Assembly (NCBI GenBank): GCA_021730945.1
Contig: JAKFYH010000022.1
Coordinates: 1-64,000 of the forward strand
DNA: 64,000 nt
Source: Acidobacteriota bacterium
GTDB lineage: Bacteria; Acidobacteriota; Vicinamibacteria; Vicinamibacterales; UBA2999
Reading direction: 5' to 3'
The position numbers and the translations under genes are program-made. This document shows, piece by piece, positions 27,972 to 37,460 of the stretch (position 1 is the stretch's first letter; each line of letters begins with the position of its first letter). Below the pieces are notes generated by a model. It did no database searches, was not told where the DNA came from, and was given only the letters and a program-made list of their open reading frames with translations.

Positions 27972-29467
27972 CCATTCCGCCCTACGACCTCGTCATCATC
28001 GGGAGCGGCGCCGGCGGCGGCACCATGGCGCGGGCGCTCGCCGACACCGGCGTGAAGATCCTCGTGATCGAGCGCGGCGACTTTGTCCCACAGGAAGATC
28101 AGAACTGGGACCCTGACACGGTGTGGAGGCAGTTGCGCTATCGCGCCACGGAGACGTGGCTCGACGAGAGCGGCGCGGCGTTTCGGCCCTACACGCATTA
28201 CTGCGTCGGCGGGAACACCAAGTTCTGGGGCTCGGTGATGTATCGGCTGCGCCCGGAGGATTTCGGCGCGCTCGAACACCAGGACGGCGTCTCGCCGGCA
28301 TGGCCGATCGACTACCAGACGCTGGCGCCGTACTACGACCGGGCCGAGGCCATGTACTCGGTGCATGGCCTGGCCGGCTCGGATCCGACCGAGGGCCCGC
28401 GCGGACCCTATCCGCGGCCGCCGGTGCCGCACGCGCCCGTGATCGAGCGAATCGTGGGGCAGCTTTCGCAGCAGGGGCTGCATCCATCGCCGCTGCCGCT
28501 TGGGCTCCAGGACGGCTGCGTCCTCTGCGACACCTGCAATTCGTTCCCGTGCAAGATTCACGCGAAGAGCGATGCCGAGGTGTGCGGCGTGCGCCCGGCC
28601 GTCGCCAGGCCCAACGTCGATTTGTGGACCAACGCGCGCGCCCGACGGCTGATCACCGATGCCGCCGGCAAGCGCGTCGAGGCGGTTGAGGTCGAACGGG
28701 CAGGCGAAACTGTCCGGGTGGCGGCGCCGCTGGTGATCGTGTCGTGCGGCGCGGTGAACTCCGCGGCGTTGTTGCTGCGGTCGGCGACCGACAAGCATCC
28801 CGATGGCCTGGCCAACTCCTCGGGCCTGGTCGGCCGGCGTTACATGGCGCACCTGGCGACCATGATGCAGGGCTTTCACCCGTTGCGAGTCAACGACACG
28901 GTGTTTCAGAAGACCGTGGCGATTAACGACTTCTACCTGGCCGGTCCGGGCGGCCGCTACCCGCTGGGGCAGATTCAATCGCAAGGCCGGACCCACGGGG
29001 TGATGGCGCAAACCGTGGCGCCGCAGATCCCCTTGTGGGCGTATGCCGCCTGGGTGGCACGCGGCGTGGACTGGCTGGCGATGACCGAGGACCTCCCGCG
29101 GCCGGACAACCGGGTGACCGTGGATGCGAGCGGCCAGATTCGCCTGCACTACCAGCCGAACAATCTTCGCGCGCACGCCGCGCTGGTGGCGGAAGCCAAA
29201 CGGATGCTCCGCAAACTGGGCTTCTGGATGGTGATGACGCACTCGCACAAGTCGAAGAACACGACGCACCAGTGCGGGACGCTGGTGTTTGGCACCAGTC
29301 CTCGCGAGTCAGTGCTCGACACCTATTGCCGCACCCACGACGTCGACAACTTGTTCGTCGTCGATGCCTCCTTCTTTCCTTCGTCGGCCGCCGTGAACCC
29401 GGGACTGACCATTGTCGCGCAGGCGTTGCGCGTCGCCGATCACATCCGCACCACGGCGTTGCTGTAG
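27968..29467 (+). CDS. GMC-family FAD oxidoreductase
   Basis: YDLVIIGSGAGGGTMARALADTGVKILVIERG; GGNTKFWGSVMYR; C-terminal DASFFPSSAAVNPGLTIVAQALRVADHI. Confidence 0.9.
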   Translation: MTIPPYDLVIIGSGAGGGTMARALADTGVKILVIERGDFVPQEDQNWDPDTVWRQLRYRATETWLDESGAAFRPYTHYCVGGNTKFWGSVMYRLRPEDFGALEHQDGVSPAWPIDYQTLAPYYDRAEAMYSVHGLAGSDPTEGPRGPYPRPPVPHAPVIERIVGQLSQQGLHPSPLPLGLQDGCVLCDTCNSFPCKIHAKSDAEVCGVRPAVARPNVDLWTNARARRLITDAAGKRVEAVEVERAGETVRVAAPLVIVSCGAVNSAALLLRSATDKHPDGLANSSGLVGRRYMAHLATMMQGFHPLRVNDTVFQKTVAINDFYLAGPGGRYPLGQIQSQGRTHGVMAQTVAPQIPLWAYAAWVARGVDWLAMTEDLPRPDNRVTVDASGQIRLHYQPNNLRAHAALVAEAKRMLRKLGFWMVMTHSHKSKNTTHQCGTLVFGTSPRESVLDTYCRTHDVDNLFVVDASFFPSSAAVNPGLTIVAQALRVADHIRTTALL

Positions 29468-29490
29468 CATGCCGGCAGGAGTGCAGGCGC

Positions 29491-29994
29491 ATGGCTGAAA
29501 CGGAATGGTGGCAGCGCGGACCGATCGAGGGCATCTCGCCTGCCGTCCAGCCGGTGGCGCACATCCTGCTTCAGGTGCGAGAGAGCGTGGACGAGATTGT
29601 GGCCGGGCTCTCCGAGAGCGAATGGAACGCGCGTCCGGGCGGCGTGGCCTCGGCGGCCTTCCATGTCCGCCACATGGCCGGTGTGATCGACCGGCTGTTC
29701 ACTTACGCCCGCGGTGAGTCGTTGACGCCGGAACAGTTGGCGACCAAGGCGGCGGAAGGCGCACCGCTCGTGGTGGCGGACGTGCCAGTGGTCCTCGGTG
29801 CGCTTGGCGATCAGATCGATCGCGCCATCGCCCAACTCCGCGCGCTTGACCCGGCAACCATCGGTGACTTTCGCGGGGTGGGACGGGCGCAGCTCCCCTC
29901 GACGGTGATCGGGTGCCTGGTCCACGGCGCCGAACACGCGATGCGACACGTCGGCCAGCTGGCGGTCACTGCCCGCATCGTGCGAGGCGCCTGA
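29491..29994 (+). CDS. DinB family protein
   Basis: AFHVRHMAGVIDRLFTYARGE; VHGAEHAMRHVGQLAVTARIV; spaced His pattern. Confidence 0.8.
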   Translation: MAETEWWQRGPIEGISPAVQPVAHILLQVRESVDEIVAGLSESEWNARPGGVASAAFHVRHMAGVIDRLFTYARGESLTPEQLATKAAEGAPLVVADVPVVLGALGDQIDRAIAQLRALDPATIGDFRGVGRAQLPSTVIGCLVHGAEHAMRHVGQLAVTARIVRGA

Positions 29995-30067
29995 ACCGGC
30001 GGAGCGCACCGGTGGCGGCCGCCTGTCGTGATGGTCAGGTCGCAGGGTTCTGGTGCAGACTATCGCC

Positions 30068-31909
30068 ATGTCTCCGATCATTAATCGCCGCGAGGCGATC
30101 GCTGCCCTTGCCGTCACCGCGGCATTACCCCTCTTGCCAGGTTGCGGCGGCGAGCCGGCGCCGCCAGCGGCTGACCCGCAAGCCGGCGCGCGCGCGCTGC
30201 TCGATGAGATTGGCGAGAACTACCTGAGGTTAGCGCCCGAAAGCGCGACCTCGCTCGGCCTCGACACCGGCGCCAGGGCCGCGCTGCGCTCGCAACTGGC
30301 CGATCGGTCCGCGGACGGCCAGCAGAAGATTGCCGCCCAGGTGCGGCAGGACCTCGAGCGGGCGCGGGCGTTCGACACGACCGGACTCGACCACGCGACT
30401 CGCACCAGTGTCGAGGTCGTGCGCAGCGCCTACGGCACGGCGCTCGAAGGCCTTGCACTGCCCTACGGCGACATCACCGTCGGCAGTTGGCGGAACACGC
30501 CGTACGTGGTGATCCAGAACGTCGGCGCCTATCTCGACCTGCCGCGCTTCCTTGACAGCGACCATCCGGTCACGAGCGCGGCCGACGCCGACGCTTACCT
30601 GGCCCGCCTGCAGTCCTATGCGAAACAACTCGATGGCGAGCTGGGCCGCATCCAGGCCGCGCGCGGCCAGGGCCTGGTGCCACCTGCGTTCCTGATCGAC
30701 AAGGCGCTGTCGCAAATGCGGCTATCGGCCAAGAGCGCCCGCGACGGCGGTTCGCTGGTCGAGTCGATCGCGCGGCGGACCAAAGGCATACCCGGCAACT
30801 GGGCCGAGCGCGCGCGCACCATCGCCGCGCAAGAGGTGGCGCCAGCCCTCGATCGGCAGATCGCCGAGCTCGAAGCGCAGCGCGCGGTCGCCAAAGACGA
30901 CGCCGGCATGTGGGCCCGTCCGAGCGGCGACGCGTTCTACCGATGGGCGCTCAAGGCGTCGACCACCACCGCGATGACGCCGGACGAAGTCCACGCCATG
31001 GGCCAGCGCGAGCTGCAAGAGCTGCACGCGCAGATGGACACCATCCTCAAGAGCCAGGGCTACACCAGCGGCACGGTGGGCGATCGCATGAAGGCGCTGG
31101 CGAAGGATCCGCGTTACCAGTTTGCCGACGGCGACCCGGGCCGCGCCGAGATCCTGGCGTTGATCCAGGAACGCCTCGCCTGGATCAGGTCCCAGTTGCC
31201 ACGGGCGTTCAACACCCTGGTCAATCCCAACATGGAAGTGAAGCGACTGCCTCCGGAAGAAGAGCCGGGCGCGCCCACTGCCTACGGCGGCGCCGGATCG
31301 ATCGACGGCAAGATTCCGGGCAAGTACTGGATCAACCTGAGGACGCCGGCGCTGCACAGCAAGTACAGCCTCGCCGACCTGACCTTCCATGAATCCATCC
31401 CCGGCCACATCTGGCAGGGTGAGTACACGCACCAGATGCCGCTCATCCGGCAACTGCTGGCGTTCAACGCGTACTCGGAAGGCTGGGCGTTGTACGCCCA
31501 GCAACTGGCCGACGAGCTCGGCGCCTATGACAACGACCCGATTGGCCGGCTCGGCTACCTGCAGGCCATCGCGTTTCGCGCCTGCCGGCTGGTGGTCGAC
31601 ACCGGCATTCACGCCAAGCGCTGGACCCGGGAACAGGGCGTGCGCTTCTTCGTTGAGGTGAACGGCTCGAATCCGATGGAGGTGGCCAGCGAAGTGGACC
31701 GCTATTGCTCCTGGCCGGGGCAGGCGTGCGGCTACAAGGTGGGCCACAGCGAGATCAACCGGCAACGCGAACGCGCAAAGACGACGTTGGCGGCGGCGTT
31801 TGACGGCAAGGCATTCAACGACGGGCTGGTGCTCGGCGGAAATGTGCCGCTCGACGTGCTCGGCAAGAACGTGGACCAGTACATCGAATCGGCACGACCG
31901 CGGGCGTGA
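30068..31909 (+). CDS. DUF885 family (metallopeptidase-like) lipoprotein
   Basis: Lipobox LLPGCGG; ADLTFHESIPGHIWQ; SEGWALYAQQLADELG. Confidence 0.88.
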   Translation: MSPIINRREAIAALAVTAALPLLPGCGGEPAPPAADPQAGARALLDEIGENYLRLAPESATSLGLDTGARAALRSQLADRSADGQQKIAAQVRQDLERARAFDTTGLDHATRTSVEVVRSAYGTALEGLALPYGDITVGSWRNTPYVVIQNVGAYLDLPRFLDSDHPVTSAADADAYLARLQSYAKQLDGELGRIQAARGQGLVPPAFLIDKALSQMRLSAKSARDGGSLVESIARRTKGIPGNWAERARTIAAQEVAPALDRQIAELEAQRAVAKDDAGMWARPSGDAFYRWALKASTTTAMTPDEVHAMGQRELQELHAQMDTILKSQGYTSGTVGDRMKALAKDPRYQFADGDPGRAEILALIQERLAWIRSQLPRAFNTLVNPNMEVKRLPPEEEPGAPTAYGGAGSIDGKIPGKYWINLRTPALHSKYSLADLTFHESIPGHIWQGEYTHQMPLIRQLLAFNAYSEGWALYAQQLADELGAYDNDPIGRLGYLQAIAFRACRLVVDTGIHAKRWTREQGVRFFVEVNGSNPMEVASEVDRYCSWPGQACGYKVGHSEINRQRERAKTTLAAAFDGKAFNDGLVLGGNVPLDVLGKNVDQYIESARPRA

Positions 31910-32036
31910 CGGCGACACCTCGTCTCGTCGCCGGCCTCCTGGTCCCGCTTGGCAGCGCCTTCGGGCGTTGGCAGGGCGCAGCCGGTTGCGCGCCGGGCCT
32001 TGGTCCTGCTCCAGCGAGCCCGCCGTCAATCAGCCG

Positions 32037-33038
32037 CTAGCGGGTGAGCAGCGCGGCCCGATCGGTGAAACCGTCGGGCACCGCTGTCGCCGCGAACGCC
32101 TGCAGCTTGAGGTGGCTGTCGTCGACCATCTCGACCAGCAGGAACGCCGCCGGCCCAGGCGGAGGGAAACGCCCTGGAACGTTGACGGCACGATCCAGGC
32201 GGTAGAGGATTCGTCCCGACTCCTTCGACACGTCCACCGGTGGCGGGTCGCCGGGCGCGATGGTGAAGACCCCCACGACGCTGCCCAGCCCCAACGAGAT
32301 GAACACGCGCGACTGATCGTAGGTGTCGTACGCGAACGACGCTGCCGCCGTGTCGCCGAGGAACCAGTTGCCACTCAAGCGCCCGGCCACATCGAAGTCA
32401 ATGCGGCCGTCCAAGTTGGGCCCCAACGTCCGGACGCGCGCGTAAAGCTCGCTCCGCAGCGGCTCGTCGAAGTACTTCAAGGGCGCGTCGGTATGAATGG
32501 TGTCGGCCGGGTAGTGCCGTGGCACGAGCAGGTTCAGTGTCAAACCCTCGTTCCTGACGCCCAGGTCGATGGCATAGGCGTCGCCAGTCGTGCCCAGCCG
32601 TTGCCCGGCGGTCACCGTCGATCCCCGGGTCAGTGGCGCCGAGAGGATCAAGTGGTCGAGATAGTAAGTGAACGTCGAGGTCTGGCGGATGAAGAGCTTG
32701 GTCTCCTGCCCGACGCCGCCGAACACCGTGGTCACCGTGCCGTCGCCCGGCGCGAAAAAGTCGGTGCGCCTGGCCGCGAACGACTCGCCCGCGTCCGGAT
32801 TTGCAAAATAGAAATATATGTGGTCGGTCGGGGTTGTGTGACCCGGTGGATTCAGGTTGCCGAGCGGCGTAATCCAGCGGATGGCGGCGGGATCGATCGG
32901 CGACGTCCGAAACGTGAGCGTCCCGGCCGGCGCGCTGTCGATGCCGGACGAACTGGGTGCGGTGGGCGAAGGCGAACGGCCCGAGCCACACGACGCCACC
33001 AGCGCCACCATCATCGGCAGGCAGAGCCGCCGCAGCAT
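32037..33038 (-). CDS. Lipoprotein with M23/LysM-like beta fold, function unknown
   Basis: MLRRLCLPMMVALVASCGSG lipobox; FFAPGDGTVTTVFGGV...YYLDHLILSAPLTRGSTVTAGQRLGTTGDAYAIDLGV resembles M23-family core. Confidence 0.6.
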   Translation of the reverse strand: MLRRLCLPMMVALVASCGSGRSPSPTAPSSSGIDSAPAGTLTFRTSPIDPAAIRWITPLGNLNPPGHTTPTDHIYFYFANPDAGESFAARRTDFFAPGDGTVTTVFGGVGQETKLFIRQTSTFTYYLDHLILSAPLTRGSTVTAGQRLGTTGDAYAIDLGVRNEGLTLNLLVPRHYPADTIHTDAPLKYFDEPLRSELYARVRTLGPNLDGRIDFDVAGRLSGNWFLGDTAAASFAYDTYDQSRVFISLGLGSVVGVFTIAPGDPPPVDVSKESGRILYRLDRAVNVPGRFPPPGPAAFLLVEMVDDSHLKLQAFAATAVPDGFTDRAALLTR

Positions 33039-33097
33039 GTCCAGGCGCGGCTCACGACTGGTGACCTCGGTGCTGAATTTGTCCTGGTATGTCGGCA

Positions 33098-33272
33098 GCC
33101 GGCCATCGTCTTCCACCTTGGCGCCAGTGGCGCGGAAGCCGCACGGCCTCAGCTGCTCGTTGCAGGTCCCGACATGGATGCCGGGGCCGGATTGTAGAAA
33201 CTCGCCCAGAATCGCGTCGACCATGCCGGGGAGTCCCGAGTATAGCCCGTTAGGATCTTCTCAAGAATCTGC
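33098..33272 (-). pseudogene. Duplicated 5' fragment and upstream region of the PNPOx-like gene at 35162-35635
   Basis: MVDAILGEFLQSGPGIHVGTCNEQLRPCGFRATGAKVEDDGR vs MIDEILAEFLQSGLGIHVGTRNEQLLPAGCRATAIKVEDDGR; shared gagtatagcc(c/g)gttaggat(c/t)ttct(c/t)aagaatctgc. Confidence 0.85.
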
Positions 33273-33397
33273 GCGAGCGATTCGGATTCGGCCCGCTTTT
33301 TGCGCCGTCCCGCTGCCCGCGCCGTGCGCATGCGGATCGCCTAGGATGCTGTTATCGACGACGGACCAGAATCTGGTCCGCTGTTTGGAGAAACAAC

Positions 33398-33793
33398 ATG
33401 CCGGCAGACTACGTGATCGACGTCGACGCGGGCGCGGTCATCAGCCGCGCGTGGGGCGTCTTGACCGATTTCGATCTCCTCGATCACCAGCGGCGGTTGG
33501 GCGCTGATCCGGCCTTCAAGCCCGGCTTCAATCAGTTGTTTAACTTCAGCGACGTCACCCTGGTTGAACTCACCGCCGAAGGCATCCGCACGCTGGCCGA
33601 ACGAAACCTGTTCCGCGCCGGCGCCCGCCGCGCCTTCTTGGTGCACCCGGGCGCGCTCACCATGTTCGGCTTGCTGCGGATGTTCGAGATCCTGACCTCG
33701 CAGTATCCCGACGAACTGAGGGTTGAGTTCAACCACGTCGATGCGGCTCGCGAGTGGCTCGGCCTGCCCCCCAGTGGTGGCGGTCACCCCTGA
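33398..33793 (+). CDS. STAS/SpoIIAA-like domain protein
   Basis: MPADYVIDVDAGAVISRAWGVLTDFDLLDHQRRL...YPDELRVEFNHVDAAREWLGL. Confidence 0.6.
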   Translation: MPADYVIDVDAGAVISRAWGVLTDFDLLDHQRRLGADPAFKPGFNQLFNFSDVTLVELTAEGIRTLAERNLFRAGARRAFLVHPGALTMFGLLRMFEILTSQYPDELRVEFNHVDAAREWLGLPPSGGGHP

Positions 33794-33797
33794 GGGG

Positions 33798-35165
33798 CTA
33801 GTCCCGCGCCATCAGCTCCAGCGCGCCGGACACCGCCAGGGCAAAGCGCCCGCGACCCTTGGGCACCAGGCGAATGGCGCCGCCCTTCTGATCGAGACGG
33901 CGCCGCAACAGCAACAGGCGCGTCTCCAGGTTGTCCTTGAAGCCGGGCAGGTTGAGCGACTTGTCCAGGCGCAGCTCGCGATTGGTGAACTCGACGCGGC
34001 CCTCGCGCTGATAGGTCTCCAGCAGCTTCCACAAAATACGCGCCGGCAGGCTGCGAATCAGGTACTCGCCGTCGAGCATCACCACTTCCTCGTCGCGGTG
34101 GTAGATCAACTCGTGCCGGGTTCCCGAGCCGGCCGGAGCCGTGTCGACCGGCGCCGCCTCCGGCTCGGCCTCGTCGCCGCGCAGTTGCATGTTCTGGATC
34201 GCAACCGCCAGATACGACCCCAGTAGCTCGATCGCGGTCTTGTCTTCCTCGTGGAAGCGATAGGGCGTCTCGCTCTCGATGCACAGCACGCCGACCAGTT
34301 CGCCCCGCACCATGAGCGGCACACCGAGCTGGCTGGACGGATTGTCGAGCCCCGGCAACGGCACGCGTCGCTCGTCGGAACACCAACCCTTTTCCTCGGC
34401 GCGCCGCTTGGCCGCGTAGGCATGCAACATGCCCCGCAGCAGGCCGGAGATCCGGATCGGCTTCCTGGCTTCGGCCACCAGGCCGATGATGCCCTCACCG
34501 AACTGGACCTCGGCGCCGGCGCCGCTCTGCGGATAGCCTCGGCTCGCGATCATCACCAGCGTGCCTGGCTTCTCGCTGGCCAGCGCAATCATCGAGTGGC
34601 TGAAGTTGAAGTGCTGCTTCAGCCCCACCACGATCGAGTCGAGCAGGTGCTCGAGGCAATCGGCGGTATTGATCTGCTGCGACAGGTCCTGCAGCGCCTT
34701 CATGGTAAACACCGGGTCCGGCGGCCGCGCGCGCAGCGGCGGGGCCGAGCGGTCAGCCTGGCCGTCTTCCTCGGGGATCGGATCCACCGACTCCACCGTA
34801 TAGATGTCGGCGGCCAGCAGCTTGAAGACTCCCTTCATGCCGCAGTACGAGGCAATCGCCTCGATCCGCCAGTGCATGGCGTCGAAGATCGGCCCCGATA
34901 TTTCGGAGCGGTCGAAGGTCACCCGCAACGCCCAGCCCTGCGCCGTGTCGGGGTCGGTAACGTGCACCACCGCGTGCGGGTTCTCGGCAATGTTGCGGCG
35001 ACTCTTGTTGAAAAACTGGAACGAGAGCGCGACATGGGTGGCATCGACGTACTCCACGTGGCTCAGGAACGCGGCGTTGGGCGTGCCATCGGCGGCGCAG
35101 GTGTAGAGCATGGCCGGGATGATGCCCTGGAAGCATGACGTGAGCCGCTCGAGTCCGAGGCTCAT
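33798..35165 (-). CDS. PNPOx-like flavin split barrel - GAF - C-terminal winged-helix-like protein
   Basis: AMLYTCAADGTPNAAFLSHVEYVDATHVALSFQFFNKSRRN; GAF region GEGIIGLVAEARKPIRI...QLGVPLMVRGELVGVLCIES; ATGA overlap with upstream gene. Confidence 0.8.
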   Translation of the reverse strand: MSLGLERLTSCFQGIIPAMLYTCAADGTPNAAFLSHVEYVDATHVALSFQFFNKSRRNIAENPHAVVHVTDPDTAQGWALRVTFDRSEISGPIFDAMHWRIEAIASYCGMKGVFKLLAADIYTVESVDPIPEEDGQADRSAPPLRARPPDPVFTMKALQDLSQQINTADCLEHLLDSIVVGLKQHFNFSHSMIALASEKPGTLVMIASRGYPQSGAGAEVQFGEGIIGLVAEARKPIRISGLLRGMLHAYAAKRRAEEKGWCSDERRVPLPGLDNPSSQLGVPLMVRGELVGVLCIESETPYRFHEEDKTAIELLGSYLAVAIQNMQLRGDEAEPEAAPVDTAPAGSGTRHELIYHRDEEVVMLDGEYLIRSLPARILWKLLETYQREGRVEFTNRELRLDKSLNLPGFKDNLETRLLLLRRRLDQKGGAIRLVPKGRGRFALAVSGALELMARD

Positions 35166-35635
35166 GGCAGCGCCGCCCCGGCGTCGGGACCCGGCGTCTG
35201 GTTGAACACCGCGGTCACCTTGACGCGAACGGCCCGGCACGGAAATACCCGCCACGAACTGGTGGCAATGCCGGGCAGCCCAATACCGTCGAGTTGCGCC
35301 AGGAAGCCGGCCCACTGGGCCCGCGCCAACGCCTCCTCGTCGGGATTGGCGTCCCACGAAAACATCATCAGGCCCTTGACCTGTGCCGCACGGTCGTCGG
35401 CCGGCCGGGCCATCGAAACCGCGATGCGGCCGTTGGTGCGAAGGTTCTCGAATACGGCGGGAGCGGCCGACTTCGGCACAAACACCACCACGTGCCGGCC
35501 ATCGTCTTCCACCTTGATGGCGGTGGCGCGGCAACCGGCGGGCAGCAGTTGTTCGTTGCGGGTCCCGACGTGGATGCCCAGGCCGGATTGAAGAAATTCG
35601 GCGAGAATTTCGTCGATCATAGGGACGGAGGTCAT
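35162..35635 (-). CDS. Pyridoxamine 5'-phosphate oxidase-like (FMN-binding) protein
   Basis: HVGTRNEQLLPAGCRATAIKVEDDGRHVVVFVPKSAAPAVFENLRTNGRIAVSMARP. Confidence 0.8.
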   Translation of the reverse strand: MTSVPMIDEILAEFLQSGLGIHVGTRNEQLLPAGCRATAIKVEDDGRHVVVFVPKSAAPAVFENLRTNGRIAVSMARPADDRAAQVKGLMMFSWDANPDEEALARAQWAGFLAQLDGIGLPGIATSSWRVFPCRAVRVKVTAVFNQTPGPDAGAALP

Positions 35636-35737
35636 CGAGTATAGCCGGTTAGGATTTTCTTAAGAATCTGCTAGTAAGGGATTAGGGTTCGGCGGCCGTG
35701 CTGCTTCGTCCAAGAGGATACGGAGACAGACACGACC

Positions 35738-36328
35738 ATGAAAAAGACCGACCTCGTTGTTAGCAGCCTCGTCATCGCCGCCGCCGTCATCCTCACCAGC
35801 GTGCTGGCGGTCGCCAGCGTCGGCGCCACCGCAACCGGGCAATCCGGCAGCAGCGCGAGCATCACCCGTGGCAAATACCTTGTCGAAGTCATGGGCTGCC
35901 ACGATTGCCACACCCCATGGAAGTTGGGGCCCAAGGGCCCGGAACTGGACATGTCGCGCGCGCTCAGCGGTCATCCCGAAGAGCTGACCATGCCGGCCGC
36001 GCCGGCCTTGCCGCCCGGTCCGTGGATGATGTCCGCGGCCGCCACCATGACCGCCTGGTCCGGGCCCTGGGGCGTCAGCTACACCATGAACCTCACGCCG
36101 GACAAAGAGACCGGCCTGGGCGACTGGACGCTTGAGCAGTTCATCGCAACGATGAAGACGGGCAGGGACCGCGGCAAGGGCCGCGCACTGCTGCCGCCCA
36201 TGCCCTACTTCAACCTGGCCAAGCTGAGCGACGAGGACATCGCCAGCCTGTTTGCCTACCTGCAGTCGCTGCCGCCGATGCGCAACCGCGTGCCGCAGCC
36301 GGTCGACCCGCCCGACAGCAGCCAGTAG
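35738..36328 (+). CDS. c-type cytochrome (one CXXCH)
   Basis: RGKYLVEVMGCHDCHTPWKLGPKGPELD; exported. Confidence 0.85.
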   Translation: MKKTDLVVSSLVIAAAVILTSVLAVASVGATATGQSGSSASITRGKYLVEVMGCHDCHTPWKLGPKGPELDMSRALSGHPEELTMPAAPALPPGPWMMSAAATMTAWSGPWGVSYTMNLTPDKETGLGDWTLEQFIATMKTGRDRGKGRALLPPMPYFNLAKLSDEDIASLFAYLQSLPPMRNRVPQPVDPPDSSQ

Positions 36329-36384
36329 CAACCTTGCCTGGAGGGCGCCACTTCGGTGGTGCCCGCAATGGCCGGAGACGAACC

Positions 36385-37458
36385 ATGACACCCAATTGGC
36401 TCTTGGCCGGCGCCCTGTTGGCGCTCTTCGGAGCAACCGGTTTCTCGCAGGTCCGGGCGTTGGCGCCGGTGGCGCCGCGCCTGCTGTCAGAGTCCGGCTT
36501 GTATGCGGGCAAAGGCACGCGGGTTGTGGACCGCCGCAACCGCGCCTTTGCTCCGCAGTATCCGCTCTGGAGTGATGGCGCCGCCAAGCGCCGCTGGGTG
36601 CGCCTGCCCGAAGGCGCGCCCATCGACATCAACAACCTCGATCGCTGGGACTTCCCGGTCGACACCCGCTTCTGGAAGGAGTTCGCATTTGACGGACATA
36701 AGGTGGAAACGCGTTTCTTGTGGAAGGTAAGTGACCACGGATGGGTGTTCGCGTCGTATGCCTGGAACGACGAGCAGACCGAGGCAACGCTGGTCCCGGA
36801 TTCGGGCCTTCCCGATGCGGCGGCCATCACTGACGGCAAGCGGCACAGCATTCCATCGGTGATGGAGTGCCGTGCGTGCCACGACTCGGCGCGCACCGAG
36901 GTCCTCGGCTTCAACGCATTGCAGCTGTCCGACGATCGCGATCCGAACGCGTTGCACGCTGAGGCGCTGGCGCCCGGCATGGTGACGCTACGCACGCTGG
37001 TCGCAGAAGGCCTGGTCTCGCCACGGCGCACCGGTCTCGCGTCAACCCCGCCGCGCATCGCCGCCACCGCGCCCGACACCCGCGCCGCGCTCGGCTATTT
37101 GTCGGCCAACTGCGGCAACTGCCATAACCGGGAGAGTTCGCTTGCTTCGCTGGGCTTGTCGCTCACCTACGAGTTGAACCCATCGGCATCAACCTGCGCG
37201 CCCGCGCTGGCCACGGCGATCAACCGCAGGGGGCATTGGGTGGTGCCGGCCCACCCGGAGACGTCGCGGATCATCAACCCCGGCCGGCCCGAGCTGAGCT
37301 CGCTCATCGCCCGGGTTCGCTCGCGGCGTCCGTTGTCGCAGATGCCGCCGATCGGCACCGTGGTGCCGGACCACAAGGCCGTGGAACTGCTGACACGCTG
37401 GGTGGCTGCCCCTCCCGAAGAGTGGATGCAGCTGGCCGCTCGTTGCGCCGGCAGTTAA
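36385..37458 (+). CDS. Diheme c-type cytochrome family protein
   Basis: CRACHDSARTEVLGFNALQL and CGNCHNRESSLASL; YPLWSDGAAKRRWVRLPEG. Confidence 0.82.
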   Translation: MTPNWLLAGALLALFGATGFSQVRALAPVAPRLLSESGLYAGKGTRVVDRRNRAFAPQYPLWSDGAAKRRWVRLPEGAPIDINNLDRWDFPVDTRFWKEFAFDGHKVETRFLWKVSDHGWVFASYAWNDEQTEATLVPDSGLPDAAAITDGKRHSIPSVMECRACHDSARTEVLGFNALQLSDDRDPNALHAEALAPGMVTLRTLVAEGLVSPRRTGLASTPPRIAATAPDTRAALGYLSANCGNCHNRESSLASLGLSLTYELNPSASTCAPALATAINRRGHWVVPAHPETSRIINPGRPELSSLIARVRSRRPLSQMPPIGTVVPDHKAVELLTRWVAAPPEEWMQLAARCAGS

Positions 37459-37460
37459 TA

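Noticed and set aside
30722-32029. 435-aa minus-strand ORF antisense to the DUF885 gene
   Set aside because: No recognisable family; the sense strand has lipobox and HESIPGH motifs.
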